Part shown: piece by piece, positions 8,246-17,057 of the stretch | Layout: each line of letters opens with the position of its first letter | Position numbering within the stretch: position 1 is the first letter of the stretch | Assembly (NCBI RefSeq): GCF_000685075.1 | Contig: NZ_BAYD01000077.1 | Span: 1 to 48,092 of the forward strand | DNA: 48,092 bases | Direction: 5' to 3' | Source: Paraburkholderia oxyphila NBRC 105797 | Lineage (GTDB): Bacteria; Pseudomonadota; Gammaproteobacteria; Burkholderiales; Burkholderiaceae | Program-made: the position numbers and the translations under genes | The notes under the pieces: generated by a model | Told to the model about the DNA's origin: nothing | The model's input: the letters and a program-made list of their open reading frames with translations, nothing else | The model's database searches: none

Positions 8246-9358
8246 ATGAGTTCGTACGGCGCATTCAGGTTCGCAGTCAAGCGAATTGCCGTGCTGGTGG
8301 CAGTGTCGTCGTTGCCGGTCACCGTGTGGGCGCAGTCGAGCGTGACACTGTACGGCGTGCTCGATGCGGGCCTGATCTACACGAACAAGTCGTACAACCC
8401 GGCAACGGGGCAGAACGGCGGCAAGCAGTTCGCGATGATCAGCAGCGGGCTGGAGCCTTCCGTGTTCGGCTTGACCGGGCAGGAGGATCTGGGCGGCGGC
8501 CTGAAGGTGAAGTTCAAGCTGGAAAGCGGGATCAGTCTCGCCAACGGCGGCTTCGACAATACCAACGGCGGCCTGTTCGGCCGCCAGGCGTGGATCTCGC
8601 TCGTCAGCAACGTAGGGGAATTGAAGGCCGGCTTGCAGTTCTCGCCGTTCATTCTCGCGCTCTATGAGTCCGACCCGCGCAGCATGGCGCAATTCGGCAG
8701 CAACATCTCCGTATACGCCAACAATACGTTCACCGGGACGTTCGTCTCGAACGCTGTGAGCTATACCTCGCCGAAGGTGGCAGGGTTTACCGCAAGCCTC
8801 ATGTACGCGCTCGGCGGCGTGCCCGGCGATTTCAACGCGGGGCGCCAGTATTCCGCCAGTCTGAAATTCCAGGGCGCCGGGGTGCTGGTCAACGCGGCGG
8901 TCTACGATGCGAGCGCGGGCAACGAGACGGCCTTGAACAACACGCTGTTCGAGGTGCCGCTCATCGCCAAGACCTTTGGTCTCGGCTACAGCATCTCGTC
9001 CTTTACGGTGAAGGGCTCGTTCACCAACTACAAGGCGCCCGAGACCACGCTCAATGGTCTGGTGGGCGGCGGCAATCACGACGTCTGGAACCTCGGCTTT
9101 GATTACTTCGTTACGCCGGCGCTCGACGTCAATTCGGGCGTCTGGTACCTGAGGGATCCGCATGACTCGGGCACGCATGGGCTGCTCGTCGCGCTGGGCA
9201 CGCAGTACTCGCTGTCGCGGCGCACGTCCTTGTACGCGCAGGTTGGCGTGACCAATAACCACGGCCGGTCCACGCTCGGTCTCGACGTGGACGGCGCGCT
9301 GCAGGGGGCGCCAGGCACGACGGTTGGCGGTGGGGTAGGCATTCTCCACAAGTTCTAG
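8246..9358 (+). CDS. Outer-membrane porin (Burkholderia OmpC-like)
   Basis: A 370-residue general porin. Signal peptide ends at VWAQS; the mature protein opens with SSVTLYGVLDAGLIY, the first beta strand typical of burkholderial trimeric porins. Further marks are FGLTGQEDLGGGLKVKF, LFGRQAWISL and the C-terminal HKF with terminal Phe needed for BAM assembly. ATG 8246 is preceded by AAGGAGG; the frame is open upstream to 8045 but without porin features. It would form a 16-stranded diffusion channel, probably admitting the organic acids handled by the genes downstream. Confidence 0.93.
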   Translation: MSSYGAFRFAVKRIAVLVAVSSLPVTVWAQSSVTLYGVLDAGLIYTNKSYNPATGQNGGKQFAMISSGLEPSVFGLTGQEDLGGGLKVKFKLESGISLANGGFDNTNGGLFGRQAWISLVSNVGELKAGLQFSPFILALYESDPRSMAQFGSNISVYANNTFTGTFVSNAVSYTSPKVAGFTASLMYALGGVPGDFNAGRQYSASLKFQGAGVLVNAAVYDASAGNETALNNTLFEVPLIAKTFGLGYSISSFTVKGSFTNYKAPETTLNGLVGGGNHDVWNLGFDYFVTPALDVNSGVWYLRDPHDSGTHGLLVALGTQYSLSRRTSLYAQVGVTNNHGRSTLGLDVDGALQGAPGTTVGGGVGILHKF

Positions 9359-9363
9359 TCGGG

Positions 9364-9382
9364 ACGCCTGACGATGAGGCGT
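9364..9382. terminator. Hairpin between convergent porin and SDR genes
   Basis: ACGCCT / AGGCGT stem with 7-nt loop, 5 bp after the porin stop and before the SDR stop at 9432. No U-run. Confidence 0.3.
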
Positions 9383-9431
9383 GGGTTGGCACGATGGCTC
9401 GCTTCGAGAGCGGCCGTCGTGCCGCCCGCGA

Positions 9432-10232
9432 TCAATGCAGGGTCAGCCCACCTGTCGGACTGATCGACGCGCCGGTGAGATAGGCCGAATCGTCGGACGC
9501 GAGGAATGCCACGACACGGCCGATATCGGACGGTGCGGCGACACCGAGCGGGCAGCCGGCGACAATCTTTTCGTACTGCTTGCGATGATGCTCCGATACC
9601 CTGCTATCCTCGCCGAATACCGCCTCCCATGATGGACTGTCGCGCACGACGGTCACGCAGACGCAATTCACCCGGATCCTGTCGCGGGCCAGTTCACTTG
9701 CGATGACCTTGCTCGCGCGGATCAAGCCACCGGCGAAGGTCGAGACGGCGGTTTGTCCCGGCGTCGGCACGCGGCCGCCCTCGGAGGTCACGAAGATGAC
9801 GCTGCCCGAGCCGCGCGTGCGCAGGTAGGGGAGCGCGGCCTGGACGGGAAACAGCTTGGCGAGCGTGTTTTCGGCGACAACCCCGGCAACGCGCGCGAGG
9901 TCGATGCTGGCGAAGGGGCCGCGCACCTCGGGCGCGCGCGCCTCGTCGTCGTTGCCACCGGCGTTCGCCACGACGATGTCGATGCCGCCGTAGCGGCGAG
10001 CGGTTTGCTCCGCCAGCGCCTCCATGTCGGCCTTCGAGCGCACGTCGCCCGCAAGAAAGTCCGCGGTGGCGCCGGCCTGACGCAACGCCGCGAGCACGGT
10101 AGCGGCCCTTTCCGCGTTTCTCCCGCTGATGACGACCGTCGCGCCGCGTGCCGCGAGCTGCGCGGCGATGCCTTTGCCGATGCCACCTGTGCCGCCGGTG
10201 ACGATCGCCACTTTTCCTTCGAGACTGTTCAT
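9432..10232 (-). CDS. SDR-fold protein lacking the catalytic Tyr and Lys
   Basis: A 266-residue protein of the short-chain dehydrogenase/reductase superfamily. The Rossmann motif TGGTGGIG (12-19) and the NAG strand end (90-92) are intact. An ungapped alignment by eye to FabG through S150...G159Q160 shows the catalytic Tyr replaced by Val163 and the Lys by Ala167 (VSTFA where FabG has YAAAK); Ser150 and Asn122 remain. It may therefore bind NAD(P) without normal oxidoreduction, or use another mechanism. Start ATG 10232. Divergent from the interrupted CoA-transferase at 10505. Close relatives with the same change may exist, so it need not be a decaying gene. Confidence 0.8.
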   Translation of the reverse strand: MNSLEGKVAIVTGGTGGIGKGIAAQLAARGATVVISGRNAERAATVLAALRQAGATADFLAGDVRSKADMEALAEQTARRYGGIDIVVANAGGNDDEARAPEVRGPFASIDLARVAGVVAENTLAKLFPVQAALPYLRTRGSGSVIFVTSEGGRVPTPGQTAVSTFAGGLIRASKVIASELARDRIRVNCVCVTVVRDSPSWEAVFGEDSRVSEHHRKQYEKIVAGCPLGVAAPSDIGRVVAFLASDDSAYLTGASISPTGGLTLH

Positions 10233-10302
10233 GGGTAATCGCCTTTAGTGTGTTGACGAGCGGGATCGGGCGACCCGGGAGGATCGCCGTGTGCCGCCTG
10301 AA

Positions 10303-10316
10303 TCCATGGTACGAAG
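10303..10316. promoter_or_regulatory. Weak copy of the GTAC-core dyad in a divergent promoter
   Basis: TCCATGGTACGAAG matches 10 of 14 positions of the TCCAAAGTACGGAA element found at 7878. It lies between the SDR (start 10232) and CoA-transferase (start 10505). Confidence 0.25.
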
Positions 10317-10504
10317 TCGTCCCGGTGAATGCGATTGCCGATTTTCGATGTGCAGATTGATCGCTCGCGAACGCGCATGTGGTTCGCGAAACCGCAACGC
10401 CGCCTTGGCGAATCGGCAATTGAAGCCACACGCAGGCGCACCTAGCATTGGCTGTCACGGCCCGCGCCCGGCGAAGGCCGTTCACACATTGCCGAGGAGC
10501 AGAC

Positions 10505-11740
10505 ATGGAAGCCGTATCCCACGATCCGCGCGATGCACGCCCGTTAGCGGGTGTACGCGTGCTGACGGTCGAGAATTTCATCGCGGCGCCATTCGCCACG
10601 ATGTGGCTGGCCGACGCCGGCGCCGAAGTCGTGAAGATCGAAACACGCGAAGGCGGCGACTTTTCGCGCAGTACGAGTCCCGTCAAGCCTGGCGTGGACG
10701 GTAAGCCTAGCGGCCTCGCGTTCCTTCGAACGAACCGCAACAAGAAGAGCATGACCCTCGATCTCAAGCATCCGGAGGGCAAGCGCATCTTCGAGGCGCT
10801 GGCGGCCGAGGCCGACGTGGTGATCGAGAACCTGCGGCCGAACGTGATGGACAGGCTGGGGCTCGGCTATGCGGATCTGAGCGCCCTCAATCCGCGCCTG
10901 ATTTATTAGGCGATCTCGGGCTTCGGCCATGACGATATCCTGCCGAGCCCGTTCAGCGGCTTCCCGGCGTTCGATATCGTCGGGCAAGCGATGAGCGGAC
11001 TGATGTACCGGCCGGATCGAACCGGAGACCGGCCCACGTACCTGGGCTTCTCGCTGGCCGATATCGAATGCGGCATTCTCGCGCTCTACGGCGTGGTGCT
11101 CGCCCTGCTGCACCGCGAAAAGACGGGCAAAGGAAAGAAGGTCGACATCGCGATGTACGATGCCTCGCTGATGCTCAACGAGATCTCCGTTGCCATGTAC
11201 TCCGCGACGAAGCGCACGTCGCCGCCCGGCGTGCATGCGGTGACGGCGCCGTTCGGCACGTACCGCGCCAAGGACGGCTACATCGTCATCGCGGTGCTCG
11301 GCGAGCACATCTGGAAGCGCTTCGCCGTTGCGATCGGCCGGCCCGGGCTGACCGATGATCCCCGCTTCGAGGACGGCATGGCGCGCAAGCGCCACCTCGA
11401 TGCGCTCAATGTCGAGATCGACGCCTGGCTGGGCGAGAAGACGCGCGAGGCGGCGCTCGATGCATTGCGTGCGGCCGGCGTGCCGTGCTCGACCGTCAAT
11501 GACGTGCCCGATCTGTTCGAATGTCCGCACGTCGCGGCGCGCAGGATGATGATGACGCTCGATGACCCGGTCTGGGGCGCGATTCAGGTCGCGGGCAATC
11601 CGGTGAAAATGTCCGATGTCGCGGAGCCCGAAGCGAAGCTGCCGCCACGGTTGGGCGAGCATAATGCAGACATTCTGCGCGAATGGCTCGGCATGAGCGG
11701 AAAGGACATTGGCGATCTCGAAGAGCAGCAGGTGATCTGA
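10505..11740 (+). pseudogene. CaiB/BaiF CoA-transferase interrupted by TAG
   Basis: From ATG 10505 (GAGGAG upstream) to the stop at 11738-11740 a single frame encodes a complete class III CoA-transferase, except for a TAG at 10907-10909 (codon 135) in the conserved context NPRLIY-stop-AISGFGHDD, where a Cys or Ala is normal. Upstream part: PLAGVRVLTVENFIAAPFAT, TNRNKKSMTLDLKHPEG. Downstream part: VDIAMYDASLMLNEI with the expected catalytic Asp, then the C-terminal domain. The truncated 134-residue product would lack the active-site Asp. Internal initiation at ATG 10991 could make 249 residues without the N-terminal CoA-binding half. Either an inactivated gene, a sequencing error, or amber readthrough; the first two are more likely. 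Confidence 0.8.
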
Positions 11741-11859
11741 ATGTCCCGATGCCATGATGGCTTGCACGGCACGCCAATGGACGGTGGTCGGAGCCCGGCC
11801 GGGTATCGCAGGTGCATCCGGCCGGCCAGCGGACCGGGCGGTTAGATCGGAGAGTCGCC

Positions 11860-12777
11860 ATGACGGTGCTGAGTGTTCACAATCTGACGCGGCGCGTCGA
11901 TCTGTTCACGCTGAGGCTGTTTCTCACGGTAGTGGAGGAGCAGCAGATGCGGCGCGCGGCGCTGCGGGAAAACATCACGCCGTCTGCTGCGACCCGCCGG
12001 TTACAGGAGCTGGAGGAGGTCGTGGGCGTCGACCTGTTCGACCGCCTGCCGGGCGGCATGATCCCGACGCCCGCCGGCGAGGTCCTCGCGCGTCACGTGC
12101 GTCTGCTATTCGCGAATCTGGACGTCATGCGCCGCGAGATGGTGGAATTCTCCGAGGGCGTACGGGGCCACGTCGTCATCAGCAGCACCAGCACGATCAT
12201 CGTGCATTTTCTCGCGCGCGAGATCGCCGAATTCGCGCGGGACTTTCCCCTCGTCGAGATCGAGTTGCAGGAGGACGCGAATGCGAATGTCGTGAGCGCC
12301 GCAACGTCTGGCAAAGCCGATGTGGCACTGTTCTACGCGACGGACGACATTCGCAGCGAAGCGCTGGATATCGTGGAATTCCGTACCGACAGGCTCGTTG
12401 CCGTCGTGCCGCGCACCCACGCGCTGGCCGGGCGCGCGAGCGTGACGACGCGGGACTTGCTCGAAGAGAACCTGATCGGCATTGCGCCGCACACGTCGAT
12501 GATGACCCAGTTGCGCAATGCCGCGAGCCTGCTCGGCAGCGAACTACGCGTCAAATACCGGGTAAGCACCATCGAGGCGGCGCGAAGCCTCGTCAAGGCA
12601 GGGCTGGGCGTGATGATCCAGCCGGAAAGCATGCTGCCCAGCGAGGACGTCAACAAGGTGGCTATCGTGGCGCTCGACGAGCCGTGGGCGCTTCGCCGGC
12701 TCTGCATAGGAACGAAACGTGGCGAACCGCCGAGCGCCGCCGCGAAGGCGCTCATTGCGCAATTGACGGATTCATAG
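11860..12777 (+). CDS. LysR family regulator, copy 1
   Basis: A 305-residue LysR-type regulator: winged helix at about 14-72 (VDLFTLRLFLTVVEEQQ, AATRRLQELEEVVG, TPAGEVLA) and a two-lobed inducer-binding domain (about 100-300, KADVALFYATDD, RLVAVVPRTHALAG, VKAGLGVMIQPES). Start ATG 11860; the frame extends upstream but lacks a better start. It is clearly related to the LysR protein at 28690 along its whole length. It follows the CoA-transferase and precedes the AAHS transporter, whose promoter carries TTCGAAATC direct repeats that may be its site. Confidence 0.88.
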   Translation: MTVLSVHNLTRRVDLFTLRLFLTVVEEQQMRRAALRENITPSAATRRLQELEEVVGVDLFDRLPGGMIPTPAGEVLARHVRLLFANLDVMRREMVEFSEGVRGHVVISSTSTIIVHFLAREIAEFARDFPLVEIELQEDANANVVSAATSGKADVALFYATDDIRSEALDIVEFRTDRLVAVVPRTHALAGRASVTTRDLLEENLIGIAPHTSMMTQLRNAASLLGSELRVKYRVSTIEAARSLVKAGLGVMIQPESMLPSEDVNKVAIVALDEPWALRRLCIGTKRGEPPSAAAKALIAQLTDS

Positions 12778-12824
12778 CGGGTTTCTTCCGCGGATGGCCG
12801 GTTCCGCGCGCCTTCGACGCGCAA

Positions 12825-12855
12825 TTCGAAATCTGGAAAGCACGGCTTCGAAATC
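12825..12855 (+). promoter_or_regulatory. Direct repeat TTCGAAATC, candidate LysR site
   Basis: TTCGAAATC at 12825-12833 and again at 12847-12855, 22 bp apart (two helical turns), ending just upstream of the -35 box of the transporter promoter. The first copy is also part of a TTC-N8-GAA dyad (12825-12838). Position (about -72 and -50 from the predicted start) is that of LysR recognition and activation sites. Confidence 0.5.
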
Positions 12856-12861
12856 CGCCAC

Positions 12862-12890
12862 TTGGTCGGTCGATTTCGTCTCCCTATAGT
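12862..12890 (+). promoter_or_regulatory. Sigma-70 promoter of the AAHS transporter
   Basis: TTGGTC (12862-12867), 17-bp spacer, TATAGT (12885-12890). A small dyad GTGGG-CCGA-CCCAC follows at about 12889-12902 around the predicted transcription start. Confidence 0.5.
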
Positions 12891-12952
12891 GGGCCGACCC
12901 ACAACCATAAAGCCAGCACGGCCAGCATGACCGTGCAAGGTAAGGAGACGAC

Positions 12953-14266
12953 ATGAACGATTCATCTGCACAAACCGCAAGACGTTTATTAGTAGTGCTA
13001 CTGTGCTTCATGACCATTGCCGTGGACGGCTACGATCTGATCGTCTATGGCGCGACCGTTCCGCGCCTGTTGGCGGAACCCGGCTGGGGACTCGATGCGA
13101 ACGGCGTCGGCATGATCGGAAGCTGGACCTTGGCGGGGCTGATGGTCGGCCTCGTGGGTGCCGGGCCGCTCGCGGACCGGATCGGCCGTCGCTGGCTCAT
13201 CATGCTCGGCGTGCTGTGGTTTTCCGTGGGGGCGCTCTTTTGTGCCCTCGCGCACTCGCCGTTCGCCTTTGGCGTGGCACGGTTCGTGACCGGCGTGGGG
13301 CTGGGCGGCGTGGTGCCGTCTTCCGTGGCGCTGAGCATCGAATACGCGCCCCGCAATCGCCGGCAGCTATACAACGCGCTCGCGCTCACCGGCTACCCCA
13401 TCGGCGGCGTGATCTGTGCGCTGCTCGCCATCGCGCTGCTCGAAAGCCACGGATGGCGCATGCTCTACGCACTGGGTGCGCTCTACGCGCTGATTCTGCC
13501 GGCGATGTTTTTCCTCCTGCCGGAGTCGGTCAATTACCTCGTCGATCGCGGCCGCACGGATGAAGCGCGCGCACTGGCGTCCCGCTATGCCGTCGACTTC
13601 GATCAGGCTTTGCAAGAGGAGCAGCGCACGCATCTTGCGCATTCGGCCAGCCCTCGCGTGCGGGGGTTGAGACTCATGATGTCGTCGCAGTGGCGCGCGG
13701 CGGTGCTGCTGTTCGCGCTGATGGCCTTCTGCGTGCAACTGGTCATCTATGGCCTCAATGTGTGGCTGCCGCTCTTGATGCGCAAGGCCGGCTATCCGCT
13801 GGGTTCCTCGCTGCAGTTTTTGCTGGTGATGCAGTTCGGCGCGGTGTCGGGCAATCTGTTCGGCGCGTGGCTTGCCGACCGGTTGGGACCGAGGAAAGTC
13901 CTCATTCCGTTCTTGCTCATCTGCGGGCTGTCCTTGCTCGTGCTGAGCCAGAAGCCCGCCTACGTGTGGCTGATGCTCGGCGTGTTCGGCGCGGGACTGG
14001 GCTCGGTGGGCTCCGCCACGCTCAGCTATGGCTTTGTCGCCGCCTCATTCCCCGCCTCGTGCCGGGCCTCGGCCATCGGCGTCGTGCAGGGCCTGGGCCG
14101 TATCGGCTCGATTCTGGGGCCGCTGGTCGGCAGTTGGGTGATCGGCGCGAAGCTGGGGCCGCAGTGGAGCTTCTACGCGTTCGCGGTGCCGGCGGTGCTG
14201 GCGGCCGTGGTCGTCGCGCAGATTCGGGAGCGCGCGCCGTCGCCTATGGCTTACGCGGACGTCTGA
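12953..14266 (+). CDS. AAHS-type MFS transporter (aromatic/organic acid:H+ symporter)
   Basis: A 437-residue inner-membrane carrier with 12 predicted helices. The first helix holds the AAHS signature DGYDLIVYGATVP (Asp25-Gly-Tyr-Asp), followed by the loop 2-3 motif GPLADRIGRR and the equivalent LADRLGPRKV in the second half. Family members import aromatic acids such as 4-hydroxybenzoate or vanillate, but also other carboxylates. Good ribosome site (AAGGAGACGAC). It lies between LysR copy 1 and the CoA hydrolase/transferase and probably imports the acid those enzymes activate. Confidence 0.9.
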   Translation: MNDSSAQTARRLLVVLLCFMTIAVDGYDLIVYGATVPRLLAEPGWGLDANGVGMIGSWTLAGLMVGLVGAGPLADRIGRRWLIMLGVLWFSVGALFCALAHSPFAFGVARFVTGVGLGGVVPSSVALSIEYAPRNRRQLYNALALTGYPIGGVICALLAIALLESHGWRMLYALGALYALILPAMFFLLPESVNYLVDRGRTDEARALASRYAVDFDQALQEEQRTHLAHSASPRVRGLRLMMSSQWRAAVLLFALMAFCVQLVIYGLNVWLPLLMRKAGYPLGSSLQFLLVMQFGAVSGNLFGAWLADRLGPRKVLIPFLLICGLSLLVLSQKPAYVWLMLGVFGAGLGSVGSATLSYGFVAASFPASCRASAIGVVQGLGRIGSILGPLVGSWVIGAKLGPQWSFYAFAVPAVLAAVVVAQIRERAPSPMAYADV

Positions 14267-14317
14267 GCGCGCAGGCACGGAGCGGATTGGCGAAATGTGG
14301 GAACCCGGCTGCTGCTG

Positions 14318-14335
14318 CGTTCAAAGTACGGAACG
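14318..14335. promoter_or_regulatory. Perfect CGTTC-N8-GAACG dyad
   Basis: CGTTC AAAGTACG GAACG, an inverted repeat containing the shared GTACGGAACG core. Located between the AAHS gene and the genes at 14437/14780; candidate operator for the latter. Confidence 0.45.
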
Positions 14336-14436
14336 GCAGCACGGACAGCGTTGACGGTGGCGGCCAACGAATCGCACGATGAGCCCATCAAGAAGCCCGC
14401 AGTCGTGGCAGGGTAGTGGAGAGCAGGGAGACGTGG

Positions 14437-14664
14437 ATGGAAACGGTTCGAATGTCGTTGCGCGAGGTCGTGGAGCGTTGGCTGATGCCCAGCCACGCGG
14501 TGCCGTTCCGGGTTCGCCCGTTGCGGAATGTGTGTGGCCGCTGTGTCCGGGTGGAGGCGCGCACACCGTGCGGCGATATCGCCATCTGCTTCTTCCGCCA
14601 TGACGACGGCGCATGGCGCGTCTTTCCGCCGTTGCCGCGCCGTCTGACGATGCGCGCCGTGTGA
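14437..14664 (+). CDS. Small protein of unknown function
   Basis: A 75-residue protein with GGGAG six bases before ATG 14437. It starts MSLREVVERWLMPS after a short leader and ends in a RHDDGAWRVFPP motif; two Cys (CGRC) lie in the middle. No membrane segment or signal peptide. Codon use is normal for the region. I recognise no function; the FFRHDDGAW...FPP ending looks like a conserved small burkholderial family, from memory only. Confidence 0.5.
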   Translation: METVRMSLREVVERWLMPSHAVPFRVRPLRNVCGRCVRVEARTPCGDIAICFFRHDDGAWRVFPPLPRRLTMRAV

Positions 14665-14779
14665 TCCGCTTGCATAGGCGGATGATGTAGTCGTCGTGAA
14701 ATCGCGTGGCATCCATCGCGATAATTCGGAATCCTGTGTAGTAGAGCGTTGTGCCTCGATCCCCTCATTTCCTGTTTGC

Positions 14780-16081
14780 ATGAAACACGAAGAATTTTTG
14801 CCTTTGAAAGCCAGGGAATCCGCTGGCGCGTCGCCTTCCACGACCCACGTTCCCGATCTGTGCGGCCTGATCCGCCCCAGCGACACGGTGATGTGGGGGC
14901 AGTCCCACGCGGAGCCGGTCACGCTCATGCGCGCGCTGGTGGCGCAGCGCGACCGGCTGCGGCGCATCCGGCTCTTTCTCGGCATCGGCCTCGCCGATGT
15001 GCTCGCGCCGGAGCACGCGGACGCATTCGATTTTCTCGCGTACTGCGGCAGCGGCACGAATCGCAAGCTCGCGCGCGCAGGCGTGCTCGACATTCTTCCC
15101 GCGCACTACTCGCAATTGCCGGCGCTGATTGGCAGTGGCGCGTTGCGTATCGACGTCGTGATGCTGCAGGTCTCGCCGCCCGACGAACAGGGGCGCTACA
15201 GCCTCGGCCTCGCGCGCGAATACCTCGTCGAAGCGCTCAAGCATGCGCGCGTGATCATCGCGGAAGTGCATCGGGAGGTGCCGTGGACCTATGGCGGCCC
15301 GTGGCTTCAGGCATCCGATATCGATCTGCTCGTGGCATCCGACGCGCCATTCGCCGATCCCCCCGCTGCGGCGCCGGGCGAGATCGAGCGGGCCATCGGT
15401 CGGCACGTCGCGGCCCTCGTGGAAGACGGCGCGACGCTGCAGACGGGGATTGGCGCGATTCCCGATGCCGTGCTGGCGCAACTGCGCGATCGCCGCGATC
15501 TGGGCGTGCACACGGGCAGCATCGGCGATGGCTTCGCGGCGCTGTGCGAGGCGGGTGTCGTCACGAATGCGAGAAAGACCATTGACGCCGGCATCACGGT
15601 GGGCGGCGTGATCATCGGCTCGGAACGCATCCGCCGCTTCGCGCACCGCAACGCCGCGCTCGAGCTGCGCGGCACGGAATACACGCACAACCCCAACGTG
15701 CTTGGCAGGATCGAGCGCTTTGTCGCGATCAACTCGGCGGTAGAGGTCGATCTGAGCGGCCAGGTGAATGCCGAAATGGTCGCGGGCACCTATGTGGGCG
15801 CCGTGGGCGGCGTAGGCGATTTTCTGCGCGCGGCGCAGTCGAGCCGCGGCGGCGTGCCGGTCGTCGCGCTGCCATCGACGGCGGGCGCGCACAGCCGCAT
15901 CGTCGCGCGCGTCTCGGGGCCCGTGACCGTACCGCGCAGCGATGCCTGCGTGATCGTCACCGAGTACGGCGTGGCGGATCTGCGCGGCCTGTCGCTCGCG
16001 CAACGCGTCCCGCGCATGATTGCCATCGCTCATCCCGAGCATCGCGAGCGGCTCGAGCAGGAGGCGCGCATGAATCGTTGA
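14780..16081 (+). CDS. Acetyl-CoA hydrolase/transferase family protein
   Basis: A 433-residue cytosolic enzyme of the class I-like CoA-transferase family that includes acetyl-CoA hydrolase and 4-hydroxybutyrate/butyryl-CoA:acetate CoA-transferase. Visible marks are LQTGIGAIPDAVL, HTGSIGDGFAALCEAGVVTNARKTID, FVAINSAVEVDLSGQVNAE and the C-terminal VVALPSTAG...VTEYGVADLRG. I use ATG 14780 although its ribosome site is poor; a GTG at 14696 would add 28 atypical residues. It precedes the LIV-type transporter by about 90 bp, so the imported acid may be converted to its CoA ester here. Hydrolase and transferase activity cannot be told apart. Confidence 0.85.
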   Translation: MKHEEFLPLKARESAGASPSTTHVPDLCGLIRPSDTVMWGQSHAEPVTLMRALVAQRDRLRRIRLFLGIGLADVLAPEHADAFDFLAYCGSGTNRKLARAGVLDILPAHYSQLPALIGSGALRIDVVMLQVSPPDEQGRYSLGLAREYLVEALKHARVIIAEVHREVPWTYGGPWLQASDIDLLVASDAPFADPPAAAPGEIERAIGRHVAALVEDGATLQTGIGAIPDAVLAQLRDRRDLGVHTGSIGDGFAALCEAGVVTNARKTIDAGITVGGVIIGSERIRRFAHRNAALELRGTEYTHNPNVLGRIERFVAINSAVEVDLSGQVNAEMVAGTYVGAVGGVGDFLRAAQSSRGGVPVVALPSTAGAHSRIVARVSGPVTVPRSDACVIVTEYGVADLRGLSLAQRVPRMIAIAHPEHRERLEQEARMNR

Positions 16082-16174
16082 ACGCCAACAGGAGCCATTA
16101 CAGCGGCGCGCCTGAGCCATTACAACGACAGGGCGAAAACGGCCGCAACACGGAGATCTTGAGGAGCACAGTCA

Positions 16175-17056
16175 ATGAACTGGCAACTACTGGGAGCGCA
16201 GCTCCTCGCCGGCGTCGCGAACGGCGGCCTGTATTTTCTTGTGGCATCGGGGCTCACGCTGCTGTGGGGCGCGATGGGCGTCGTCAACCTCGCGCACGGC
16301 TCGTTTTTCATGCTCGCGGCGTTCGCCGGCGCAACCTGCATCAAGCTGCTGGGTCCAGGAGCCGGGTTCGTCGTCGCGATCCTCGCCGTGCCCGTAGTGG
16401 TCGCGCTGTGCGCTTCGGCACTCGAGCTGTCGCTGTTTCGCCGCGTCTATGCCGCGGGGATGTGGGGGCAACTGCTCGTCTCGTTCGGGCTCATGCTGCT
16501 CTTGAACAACATCGCCCGCATCGTGTTCGGCACCGAGCCGCTCTCGATGCCGGTGCCTGCGCAGCTATCGGGCTTCGTCGAACTCGGCGGCGTGCGGCTC
16601 GCCAGCTATCAGCTCGCGGTGCTGGCCGTGACGGGCGCGGTCGCCGTGTTCTTGTGGCTGCTGCTCGCGAGAAGCCGCACGGGCCGGCTGATCCGCGCTG
16701 CGGTGGACGATCCGCAGATGCTCGAAGCGGTGGGCGTGGACGTCAAGCGGCTGCGCACCATCGTGATGGGCGTGGCCGCCTTGCTGGCCGGCATCGCGGG
16801 CGTGGTGGCCGTGCCGCGCGGCGCGATCAACACGGGCATGGACGTGCAGATCGTGGTGATCGCGTTCGCGGTGATCGTGGTCGGCGGCCTCGGGGCGATC
16901 TGGGGCACGCTCACGGCGGCCCTGCTGATTGGCGTAGCCGAAGCGCTTTCGACGATGGTGCTCGACCATGGCAGCGAGATCGTGATCTTCGCCGTGATGG
17001 TGGTCGTGCTGATGATCAAGCCAACAGGCCTGCGCACGATAACGGGGAGAGCGTGA
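16175..17056 (+). CDS. LIV-type ABC transporter permease (LivH class)
   Basis: A 293-residue inner-membrane permease with about eight helices. LivH-class features: GGLYFLVASGLTLLWGAMGVVNLAHGSFFML near the N-terminus (residues 13-43) and AFAVIVVGGLGAIWGTL in the C-terminal third. One of two channel subunits for branched-chain amino acids, amides or, in catabolic loci, aromatic and short-chain acids. It starts the block permease-permease-ATPase-ATPase, with one base separating it from the next gene. Confidence 0.92.
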   Translation: MNWQLLGAQLLAGVANGGLYFLVASGLTLLWGAMGVVNLAHGSFFMLAAFAGATCIKLLGPGAGFVVAILAVPVVVALCASALELSLFRRVYAAGMWGQLLVSFGLMLLLNNIARIVFGTEPLSMPVPAQLSGFVELGGVRLASYQLAVLAVTGAVAVFLWLLLARSRTGRLIRAAVDDPQMLEAVGVDVKRLRTIVMGVAALLAGIAGVVAVPRGAINTGMDVQIVVIAFAVIVVGGLGAIWGTLTAALLIGVAEALSTMVLDHGSEIVIFAVMVVVLMIKPTGLRTITGRA

Positions 17057-17057
17057 C

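Noticed and set aside
10907..10909. Amber codon as programmed readthrough or pyrrolysine.
   Set aside because: No PYLIS-like context or pyl genes seen, and the position is not a known catalytic site; mutation or error is simpler.
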